The notes under the pieces: model-generated | Databases searched by the model: none | Told to the model about the DNA's origin: nothing | Seen by the model: only the letters and a program-made list of their open reading frames with translations | Assembly: GCF_013204825.1 (NCBI RefSeq) | Contig: NZ_JABMKV010000004.1 | Location: 1-64,000 of the forward strand | Direction of reading: 5' to 3' | DNA: 64,000 nt | DNA from: Pedobacter boryungensis | GTDB taxonomy: Bacteria > Bacteroidota > Bacteroidia > Sphingobacteriales > Sphingobacteriaceae | Shown: piece after piece, positions 27,850-35,661 of the stretch | Layout: each line of letters opens with the position of its first letter | Numbering within the stretch: position 1 is the first letter of the stretch | Made by a program: the position numbers and the translations under genes

Positions 27850-28755
27850 TTATGATTTAGGCTTTTTATAATCGAACCTTAAAATATTTCCAACTTGCGT
27901 TTCACTTCCCTCATTAGAAATATATAAGTTTCCAGCAGCGTCAAAGGCAATTCCCTCAGGTTGGTTAAATATATTAGAGCTTAAATGATATACATTTTTT
28001 ATTTTCCAATTGGCATCGGTTACAACTAAAGCTTTGTTAACGGATGAAACGATATACCATTCTTTCGTTAGTGGATTCATAGCTAAAGCCGAAGGATGAA
28101 AAGTACCCTTCTTTTTACCTGTTAATTTATCTACTTGGCTCACATCTGTATTAAATGTTCCTGTTGATTTAAAAGAACCATCACTTTGTAGGGTCAAAAT
28201 GTAACCACTTGTTTTTTTAGTTCCTTTATCTACACTGCATTGTTTACATAACACATATACTTGTCCGGTTGTTTCATCGCCATACATACCTTCATATTCA
28301 CCTTTGGGCACCAAATCTTTAGATTCTTTAACGTTTGCAGCTTCTGGCTTAGAGGCTTCACTTAATGGAAAAGAATATAAAGTGCCATTACTTTTTAATA
28401 AAATAGCCCAGCCTTTAATAATGGAAATATCTTCATAATCGCCTTTTTTACCGAATTTTGTTACTTTTTCCTCTTTCGATCCCAATGGTAAAGTAAATAA
28501 ACTCCCATCTTCATCCATTTCGGCATATACTGTTTTATTATCGCCATTATTAAATGCTATTCCAGATATTTCTTGTAAAATATCCGGCATTTGGTATTTA
28601 TGAGGTTTATTCAAATCATATCCCACTGGACTTTCAGGACCAGGACCTTTTTTCTCTACGCATGATAATGCCGTAAAACTTGCTACAAATGCAAGCAGTC
28701 CTAATACTACAACATAATTTTTATTCGCCTTATTTGTTAATTTGTTTACCATCAT
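27850..28755 (-). CDS. SdiA-regulated-domain lipoprotein (beta-propeller, YjiK-like)
   Basis: The 301-aa product has a lipoprotein signal with lipobox ALSC at about residue 32. Blade-like repeats of the SdiA-regulated family follow (PDILQEISGIAFNN, GKKGDYEDISIIKGW, KGEYEGMYGD, QPEGIAFDAAGNLYISNEG). Two Cys in CKQCSVD may be structural. Members are secreted or envelope proteins of six-bladed propeller type; the role is unknown. It lies 1 bp after ppk1 and 33 bp before the phosphatase-barrel gene. It may bind a ligand at the cell surface for that protein. Two adjacent ATG codons (28755, 28752) are possible starts. Confidence 0.85.
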   Translation of the reverse strand: MMVNKLTNKANKNYVVVLGLLAFVASFTALSCVEKKGPGPESPVGYDLNKPHKYQMPDILQEISGIAFNNGDNKTVYAEMDEDGSLFTLPLGSKEEKVTKFGKKGDYEDISIIKGWAILLKSNGTLYSFPLSEASKPEAANVKESKDLVPKGEYEGMYGDETTGQVYVLCKQCSVDKGTKKTSGYILTLQSDGSFKSTGTFNTDVSQVDKLTGKKKGTFHPSALAMNPLTKEWYIVSSVNKALVVTDANWKIKNVYHLSSNIFNQPEGIAFDAAGNLYISNEGSETQVGNILRFDYKKPKS

Positions 28756-28756
28756 T

Positions 28757-30802
28757 TTACTGTTTTAGCAATTGATAAATACGATATTGAGATTGTTTTG
28801 GTTCTTGTTTTGTTACGATCGGAATGTTAATCATTTTGTCATTTAATAACACAGCTTGAACATTGTCTTCTAATTGAAGTTTTATCATTGATTTTATTTC
28901 CTTTTTTATGGCTTCATCAAAAATTGGAAAGCAGACTTCAATTCTTCGATAAATATTTCTGTTCATCCAATCAGCAGAACCTAAATAAATCTCTTCATCA
29001 CCTTGATTATGAAAGACAAATACCCTGCCATGTTCTAAGTAACGATCAACAATTCTTCTAACCTTAATGTTCTCACTCATTCCTTTCACACCAGGAATTA
29101 ATCTACAAATACCTCTAACAATTAATTCTATTTTTACACCAGCTTGCGACGCTTCGTAAAGTTTAGCAATTAGCACTTTTTCTTCTAAATTATTAAGCTT
29201 AATAGTGATAGAAGCTTTTTCTCCCTTTTTAGCATGAAGTATTTCACGATGTATTAAAGCTATAAATCGCTGTTGTAAATTAAATTGAGCCACCAATAAA
29301 TAATTGAACTGAATCAGATCTGGATCGGTTGGTTTAATTCTTTTCGCCAAAAAAATAAAGAGTAGTTCCATTTCTCTTAACATGCCCTGATGAGCAGTCA
29401 TTAAAACATGGTCTGTATAAAAATTAGCTGTAGCTTCATTAAAGTTTCCAGTGGCAAATAAACCTGAATAAATGTAACGTAAACCTACTTTACGCTTAAC
29501 CAGTGCTATTTTAGCATGTACCTTTAAAGCGGTTACACTGTAACTAATTTCTACACCCGCCTCTTTCATTTTTTTTGCCCATTTAATGTTGTTCGCTTCA
29601 TCAAAACGGGCTTTTAATTCTACTAAAACGAATACTTTTTTTCCGTTTTTTGCGGCGCTGATTAAGGCATTTACAATCTTAGAATCGCTTGCTACACGAT
29701 AAAGTGTAATATAAATTTCTTCAACTTGAACATCAATAGCAGCTTCATTAAAAAATCTTAAAACGCTATCGTATGATTGATAAGGCGGATTGATAAGCAT
29801 ATCTTTCTCCAAAATCTCTTCATACAAGGATTTGCCTTTTATAATTGTTGGATAATTTATTTTAGGCCATTCAGGATTACTTAATTTTGGAATATTTACT
29901 GGAAATGAAAAAAGATCTTTTAAATTATGGTATCTACCACCTTCTACTACATTTGCATTCTTTAAACTCAGTTTTTTTGCCACTAACTTCATTGTAGCTT
30001 CTGGAATTCCAGGCTGATGCAAAAATCGTGTTGCAAATCCAAAATCTCTTTTTTGCAATTGCTTTTCTATTTGATCTGCTAAGTTACCAGCATATTCATC
30101 TTTAAGATCAATTTCTGCTGTTCTTGTAATTTTAAAACTAAAGCATCCTACTATTTCACCTTCTTTAAAAAGTACATCTAAATTACTTCTAACAATATCA
30201 TCCAAAAATACAATGAATGTTTCTTCACCTATAGTAGTTTTATAAAAGCGAGGTAAATTATTAGATGGAATATTTAGGATAATCGTTTCTTCCTTTTCAT
30301 TTTGTATTAGATTAATGAGAAAATATAACTCATTGTTATTAGGAAAAAATGAAGATTTCGCCTCAGCCAAATTTACGGGTTGTAAAAATGCTAGAACCTG
30401 GCTCAAGAAATAACTACTTATTATCGGATTTAATGCATCTGGTACATCGTTTCCGTAAACAAAGTTGATTTTATTTTTCTGAAGTTGAGGAATAATTCCT
30501 GATTTTAAAATCTGTCCGTATTGCTGTTGATGATTTCGAATAGCTGTATTTACTTCAGTTAATAAATCTTCTTCTAAATGAATATTGTTAGTTTCTTTTT
30601 TACTCAATTTAGTCAATGCCAATAATACTGGCATACGAACGCGATAAAATTCATCCAAATTAGATGAATAAATAGAAAGGAATTTAATCCGTTCTAATAG
30701 AGGTACACTTTCCCTCTCTGCTTCTTGCAAAACACGTTCATTAAAAGATAGCCAACTTAAATCTCTATCGTAAAAAACGTTTTCTAATACAGTTTCGGGC
30801 AT
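28757..30802 (-). CDS. ppk1: Polyphosphate kinase 1
   Basis: The 681-aa product is a full-length PPK1 (family about 690 aa). The N-terminal domain starts FYDRDLSWLSFNERVLQEA, a signature of the family. The catalytic region holds LKVHAKIALVKRK with the autophosphorylated His, and the second His motif VFVFHNQGDEEIYLGSADW. The enzyme builds polyphosphate from ATP reversibly. It is separated by 1 bp from genes on each side, so it is translated within the five-gene operon headed by the HD-PycTM-like gene. This is not the usual ppk-ppx pairing. Confidence 0.96.
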   Translation of the reverse strand: MPETVLENVFYDRDLSWLSFNERVLQEAERESVPLLERIKFLSIYSSNLDEFYRVRMPVLLALTKLSKKETNNIHLEEDLLTEVNTAIRNHQQQYGQILKSGIIPQLQKNKINFVYGNDVPDALNPIISSYFLSQVLAFLQPVNLAEAKSSFFPNNNELYFLINLIQNEKEETIILNIPSNNLPRFYKTTIGEETFIVFLDDIVRSNLDVLFKEGEIVGCFSFKITRTAEIDLKDEYAGNLADQIEKQLQKRDFGFATRFLHQPGIPEATMKLVAKKLSLKNANVVEGGRYHNLKDLFSFPVNIPKLSNPEWPKINYPTIIKGKSLYEEILEKDMLINPPYQSYDSVLRFFNEAAIDVQVEEIYITLYRVASDSKIVNALISAAKNGKKVFVLVELKARFDEANNIKWAKKMKEAGVEISYSVTALKVHAKIALVKRKVGLRYIYSGLFATGNFNEATANFYTDHVLMTAHQGMLREMELLFIFLAKRIKPTDPDLIQFNYLLVAQFNLQQRFIALIHREILHAKKGEKASITIKLNNLEEKVLIAKLYEASQAGVKIELIVRGICRLIPGVKGMSENIKVRRIVDRYLEHGRVFVFHNQGDEEIYLGSADWMNRNIYRRIEVCFPIFDEAIKKEIKSMIKLQLEDNVQAVLLNDKMINIPIVTKQEPKQSQYRIYQLLKQ

Positions 30803-30803
30803 T

Positions 30804-32048
30804 TTAAGACAGTTTACCGTAGGCGATATAAGAAATTACATAAGCTAAAACGGCAGCGATTAACCCGAACATAAAAATATTATAGGCTATTCTGATAAGT
30901 TTATATTTACGACCTAATACTACTCCTTGAGAATATACATCGGTAATTAAAGTGCCATACAAAAATTCATTGTCGTTCATCACTCTTATCATCCCTTTTG
31001 AATAATCATTTAAAGCCATTTTATAGAAATTCCCGAAGAAAAGAAGATTTACTTTTTTACGTTCTAAGTCATTATCTGTAAATAAACCATCAGGAATTGA
31101 GGGCCGTGTTGCTAAAATTGAAAATATAATGGTTGATAAACTTACCATCAACAAAATAAATGTTGGAACAATTAAAAAGGCATTATCTTCTAGTCTTCTA
31201 AGTACCAAACTCACAATTAATGATAAAATAATAGAGTTTACGGTAATTAACAACTGCGCCTTATTATCAGCCATATCACTTAATCGCTGATTATTAGCAG
31301 AGGTAATTCTAAACATAGTTTCAATACCTTTGTCTGGTCTTTTTTTATCCTTTTTAGTTAATAATTTTTCTTGCTTAAATGGATTATCATCTTTAACAGG
31401 CTTTGTCACTTTTTTATTTGTACTAATTAAAACTGGCTCATCTTTATCTTCATCGTCTTTAAGCTTGCTTTTTAATTTTTCTAAATTTTTCAATTTCTGA
31501 TCATTTAACAATAAAATGCAATAATCTGTATGATATTGATGAGTTTCTAAGAATTCTATATCCGTTTTACGCCATTGTTTTTTGCTGATCTCTTTATCAT
31601 AAAGCAACTCTATTTCTTTGTGCATGAGTTTGCCTTTTTTTCTAAAATCATCTGTCCCTAAATGAAAAAGATCGCCATCGCAAACAATTTTTTCAAGCTG
31701 GTTAGTAGGTCTTTGCGGCATTTTTGTAGATAAAATAACTTGCATTACTTCATCTCTTACGGCTGCTGGTACATCAAGTTTTTTCAAGAATTCTGCTGCC
31801 AAATCTGCTCCCTTTTGCTCGTGAGCTAAAGGTGCTTCGAAATAACCAGTATCATGAAACCAAGCCCCAGTCGTTACAATAAAAAAATCCTTTTCGTTTA
31901 ACTGATAATGATTAGCAATTTGCATTGTTGACTTTACCACATCTTTAGTGTGGTTTAAATTGTGATAAACCAATTTTTCATCGTGGTGAGTATTGAAATA
32001 TTCCAACACATATTTTTCCACTTCTTGTTGCAGATTTTTATAATTCAT
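30804..32048 (-). CDS. HD phosphohydrolase fused to a Pycsar-effector-like (PycTM) membrane domain
   Basis: The 414-aa product has an N-terminal HD domain with His33 (NLNHTKDV), His65-Asp66 (WFHDTGYF) and an Asp at 124 or 126 (IVCDGDLFH), so the metal site appears complete. A charged linker follows (about 185-245, KLKDDEDKDE). Next comes a membrane region starting with the PycTM-like segment RLSDMADNKAQLLITVNSII, two helices to about residue 325, and a last helix at about 385-410. HD enzymes cleave phosphate esters, often of nucleotides. PycTM domains act as membrane effectors in Pycsar defence. No pyrimidine cyclase is nearby, so a housekeeping signalling role is equally likely. It heads the ppk1 operon. 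Confidence 0.85.
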   Translation of the reverse strand: MNYKNLQQEVEKYVLEYFNTHHDEKLVYHNLNHTKDVVKSTMQIANHYQLNEKDFFIVTTGAWFHDTGYFEAPLAHEQKGADLAAEFLKKLDVPAAVRDEVMQVILSTKMPQRPTNQLEKIVCDGDLFHLGTDDFRKKGKLMHKEIELLYDKEISKKQWRKTDIEFLETHQYHTDYCILLLNDQKLKNLEKLKSKLKDDEDKDEPVLISTNKKVTKPVKDDNPFKQEKLLTKKDKKRPDKGIETMFRITSANNQRLSDMADNKAQLLITVNSIILSLIVSLVLRRLEDNAFLIVPTFILLMVSLSTIIFSILATRPSIPDGLFTDNDLERKKVNLLFFGNFYKMALNDYSKGMIRVMNDNEFLYGTLITDVYSQGVVLGRKYKLIRIAYNIFMFGLIAAVLAYVISYIAYGKLS

Positions 32049-32279
32049 TTTAGTTTTTGAACAATTTAGCTGATTTAAAATTCTTTTAAGAGTTACTGAG
32101 TATAGAATACAGCTATTCTCTAATTGGATACATAATTACGAAATATAAAGAATTTTTATTCATAGCATATCAAAAACCCCATAAAATGAAAATTGTTTTA
32201 CTTGAATAAATAATTTAGACCTTTATTTACCAAACAACCTATATGTTTAATTGTTATGAGTAGATAATAAAAATATCTC

Positions 32280-32768
32280 ATGCCTAGTCGACATCTTAAA
32301 TTTCAATTTTTACCATTTATAATATGCATCATCATTCCACTTATTATAGGTGCAATTGGCGGTTTACTAACCTTTGAATCTACAAAAACTTGGTATGTTA
32401 CATTAAATAAGCCATCTTTCAATCCACCTAATTCAGTATTTGGACCAGTTTGGACAACATTATATATCTTAATGGGAATTGCTTCGTATTTAGTTTGGAG
32501 AAAAAGAAAATTTTCTATGGGCTATTCATGGGCAGCAACTATTTATGTATTGCAGCTGTTGCTAAACTTAATGTGGTCCTACTTATTTTTTTATGAACAT
32601 AAAATTGGTTTTGCATTAATAGAAATAGGCGTTTTACTATTAACTATTATTGTAAATGCTTTCATTTTTTATCGCATTGACAAAGTAGCAGGATGGCTAT
32701 TTTTACCTTATATTCTTTGGGTCAGCTTTGCGTCTTATTTAACCTATTCTATTTTTATTTTAAACTAA
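32280..32768 (+). CDS. TspO/MBR family membrane protein
   Basis: The 162-aa product has five membrane helices and the conserved Trp/Pro motifs of the TspO family: WYVTLNKPSFNPPNSVFGPV, WTTLYILMGIASYLVW and LLNLMWSYLFF. Family members bind porphyrins and other ring compounds and link to oxidative stress responses. The gene lies on the opposite strand from the ppk1 operon, with 231 bp between the two starts. That gap holds AT-rich DNA including near-consensus boxes (TATGTTTA at about 32241) but nothing else recognised. The patatin gene follows 31 bp later and may be co-transcribed. Confidence 0.92.
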   Translation: MPSRHLKFQFLPFIICIIIPLIIGAIGGLLTFESTKTWYVTLNKPSFNPPNSVFGPVWTTLYILMGIASYLVWRKRKFSMGYSWAATIYVLQLLLNLMWSYLFFYEHKIGFALIEIGVLLLTIIVNAFIFYRIDKVAGWLFLPYILWVSFASYLTYSIFILN

Positions 32769-32799
32769 TTTCAAAAGAAAACAATATTTTTATAGGGTG

Positions 32800-35115
32800 A
32801 TGTATCCTAAAAAGCTATTCGTTTTCTTTTTTTTGCTTTTGGTGCTACAGGTAAAAGGCCAAAAAGTAGGCTTGGTTTTAAGTGGTGGTGGTGCTAAGGG
32901 ATTAGCTCATATTGGCACATTAAAAGCACTTGAAGAAAATAATATTCCTATAGATTATATTACCGGAACATCAATGGGTGGCATTGTTGGAGCAATGTAT
33001 GCAGCTGGTTATTCTCCAGCACAAATGGAAAAAATTGCATTAAGTTCAGATTTTCAAGATTGGGTTAACGGAAAATACAAAAGTGATTACAGTTTTTACT
33101 TTCAGAAAAACAATGCTAATTCTTCAGTTTTAACAGCTAAATTATCAATCGACACCAGTTTAAGGTTAAGCTTTAGATCTAACTTAGTAAATGATATTCC
33201 CCTTAATTTTGCCTTGTTAGAATTATTTTCCCAAGCTTCCGCGATTTCAAAAGATAATTTCGATCAACTTTTTGTACCATATCGCTGTATGGTTTCTGAT
33301 GTTTTATCTCAAAAAAGTATTACCGTAAGTAAAGGAAGTTTAGCAGAAGCTGTAAGAGCTACGATGACCGTTCCTTTAATTTATAGACCAATTAAATTAG
33401 ATGGAAAATATGTTTTTGATGGCGGTTTGTATAATAATTTTCCTGCTGATATTATGAAAAATGAGTTTAAACCTGATTTCATTATTGGCGCAAATGTTTC
33501 TTCGAAAACTTTTAATGAATATCCGAAGAACGATGATAGATTGATGAATCGTCTCTTGGTATATATGTTTCTTTCTAAATCTGATTCTACTCTAGTTGGA
33601 GAAAATGGCGTTTACATACAACCCGACTTGGTCGATTACAGCACAACAAATTTTACACCTGTGGAAGAGTTAATTAAACGTGGTTATGAAGCTACGATGG
33701 CAGATATGGGTAAAATTAAAAACTCAATATCACGACGAGTTACATCACAAGAATTACTAGCCAAAAGAACAAAATTTAATGAGCGCAAACCAGATTTAGT
33801 ATTCAGCAATGTAACAGTCTCTGGCGTTAATTCTCAACAAAAAAAATATATTGAAAGGCTATTTAAAAGCGATAAAGCAACTTTTGATCTTGAAGATATC
33901 AAAAGAGGATATTATAAATTAGTAGCTGACGAAACATTTGAAACTGTTTATCCTAAAATTTCTTATCAACCAGAAACAGACAGTTATAATTTCGAAATTG
34001 TAGCTAAGCCCAAGAAAAGTTTTAAAATTGATTTCGGTGGAAATATTTCTTCTCGACCAATTAGCAATGTTTATTTGGGTTTGCAATACAATTATTTAAA
34101 TCGTAAGGCCTATACGTTTGGGACAAATTTTTATTCGGGTAGATTTTACGAATCAGTTCAATTTAGTGGACGAGTAGATTACCCATCTGGGCTACCCTTA
34201 TTTTTAGCAGCAGAGTTAACTTATAACCACTGGAATTATTATAATACCAGCCAAATTTTCATCGAAAACCCACACCCAACTTACATTGAGCAAGCAGATA
34301 GAAAGATAGATCTTAAATTAGGAATGCCATTAAATCGCAACGCTAGAATTACTTTAAGCGCTGCTTTTATTAACAACAATGATAGGTATAGTCCTACAAA
34401 TACTTTTACAGTCGGTGATGTTTTGGATAGAACAATTTTTAACGGACTAAAGACCAGTGTACTATTTGAGCAAAGCTCGCTTAACAGAAAACAATATGCC
34501 GACAGAGGTCATAATTTATTCTTTAGTGCCAGTTTTTTAACTGGCAAAGAGAATTATACTCCAGGTAATGTATTTGGAACTTATAATTCATTCGTTAAAA
34601 ATAGCATTATTAAGCGCACATTTAGAGAATGGACAAGTATAAAACTAAGTGATGAGAATTATTTTTTCCATACCAAAAACTATAGTTTAGGCTACTTGGC
34701 AGAAGGTGTGATTTCTAATCAACCCTTATATTTTAATTATTACGAAACACTTTTAGCAGCTCCAGCATTTTATCCTTTACAAGACAGCAAATCTCTATTT
34801 TTAACTAATTTTAGGGCAACAAATTATTTTGCTGGCGGCTTAAAAAATGTTTTTAATATTAAGCGTAATTTTGATTTTCGATTAGAAGGTTATTTATTTT
34901 TACCTTACAAAGAATTTGAAAAAAGTGGAGTTCAAGGAATTGAATATGCAAAAGCCTTTAGTAAATGGCATTATGCCGGCACTGCAGGCTTAGTTTACCA
35001 TACTCCAGTAGGACCGATAAGTTTAAGTTATAATTTATACGATGATCCTGTGAAAAGAAATGGTGTTTTACTACATTTAGGCTACCTAATTTATAATAAA
35101 CGATCTTTAGAATGA
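32800..35115 (+). CDS. Patatin-like phospholipase fused to a surface-antigen beta-barrel
   Basis: The product is about 771 aa. The start used is ATG at 32800, with a GTG one codon earlier. A signal peptide ends VKGQ. The patatin domain has the oxyanion loop SGGGAKGLAHIG, nucleophile elbow GTSMGG and the catalytic-dyad Asp in FDGGLYNNFP. A POTRA-like stretch (about 340-420, VSGVNSQQKKYIERLF) leads into a 16-strand-type barrel to the C terminus. This is the layout of the PlpD-type (type Vd) autotransporter group. It probably hydrolyses phospholipids at the cell surface or periplasm. It overlaps the next gene by 4 bp. Confidence 0.93.
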   Translation: MYPKKLFVFFFLLLVLQVKGQKVGLVLSGGGAKGLAHIGTLKALEENNIPIDYITGTSMGGIVGAMYAAGYSPAQMEKIALSSDFQDWVNGKYKSDYSFYFQKNNANSSVLTAKLSIDTSLRLSFRSNLVNDIPLNFALLELFSQASAISKDNFDQLFVPYRCMVSDVLSQKSITVSKGSLAEAVRATMTVPLIYRPIKLDGKYVFDGGLYNNFPADIMKNEFKPDFIIGANVSSKTFNEYPKNDDRLMNRLLVYMFLSKSDSTLVGENGVYIQPDLVDYSTTNFTPVEELIKRGYEATMADMGKIKNSISRRVTSQELLAKRTKFNERKPDLVFSNVTVSGVNSQQKKYIERLFKSDKATFDLEDIKRGYYKLVADETFETVYPKISYQPETDSYNFEIVAKPKKSFKIDFGGNISSRPISNVYLGLQYNYLNRKAYTFGTNFYSGRFYESVQFSGRVDYPSGLPLFLAAELTYNHWNYYNTSQIFIENPHPTYIEQADRKIDLKLGMPLNRNARITLSAAFINNNDRYSPTNTFTVGDVLDRTIFNGLKTSVLFEQSSLNRKQYADRGHNLFFSASFLTGKENYTPGNVFGTYNSFVKNSIIKRTFREWTSIKLSDENYFFHTKNYSLGYLAEGVISNQPLYFNYYETLLAAPAFYPLQDSKSLFLTNFRATNYFAGGLKNVFNIKRNFDFRLEGYLFLPYKEFEKSGVQGIEYAKAFSKWHYAGTAGLVYHTPVGPISLSYNLYDDPVKRNGVLLHLGYLIYNKRSLE

Positions 35116-35639
35116 AAAACATAATCATAGTTTTTTTACTGCTACTAGGCAGTAAAAGTTTTGCTCAGAATGCCGATATCAATAATTTTTTGGTAAAGGA
35201 AAGTTTATTAAAGAATAGTAAATTAGCTATAATAGCAGCTGATTCATTGGATAATCCATTAGAGAAAATAAACGGCACTTACACGTTTAGCATTAGCGGC
35301 TTTACCCAAGCTTTAACTTTTAATGATGGCGTTGCTATTTTACCTTTACCTATTGATAAATCAACATTTGTTTACATCAAACATCAAAATGATGCTGGTA
35401 CACATAGTAAACTGCTGTATGTTTACAAAAAAGATGGCAATTTAAATCCCTTTACAATTAGCCGTATATTTCTGATTATCATTCCATTAATCATTATAAT
35501 TTTAGCCTTTGCATTTAAGAAATTCATTTACATCGCAATTATTTTGCTATTAATTTTCATGTATTTCAGCTACAGCAACGGATTAAATATCTCTACATTT
35601 TTCGAAACCACTTTCGATTATTTGAGAAATTTAGTCTGA
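35112..35639 (+). CDS. Small envelope protein with C-terminal membrane helices, partner of the patatin-barrel gene
   Basis: I do not recognise this 175-aa protein. A signal peptide ends SFAQ at about residue 19. A compact beta-like domain of about 90 residues follows (KINGTYTFSISGFTQALTF, VAILPLPIDKSTFVYIKHQ). Two C-terminal membrane helices follow (IFLIIIPLIIIILAFAF, YIAIILLLIFMYF). The start overlaps the patatin-barrel stop (ATGA), so the two are translationally coupled. It may help fold, anchor or restrain the phospholipase. Confidence 0.75.
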   Translation: MKNIIIVFLLLLGSKSFAQNADINNFLVKESLLKNSKLAIIAADSLDNPLEKINGTYTFSISGFTQALTFNDGVAILPLPIDKSTFVYIKHQNDAGTHSKLLYVYKKDGNLNPFTISRIFLIIIPLIIIILAFAFKKFIYIAIILLLIFMYFSYSNGLNISTFFETTFDYLRNLV

Positions 35640-35661
35640 TTTCGGCTAAAGAAAAAATAGT

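Noticed and set aside
30804..32048. A complete Pycsar defence locus
   Set aside because: No pyrimidine cyclase gene is adjacent, the effector-like domain is fused to an HD hydrolase, and the gene lies in a ppk1 operon. Only the domain similarity is reported.
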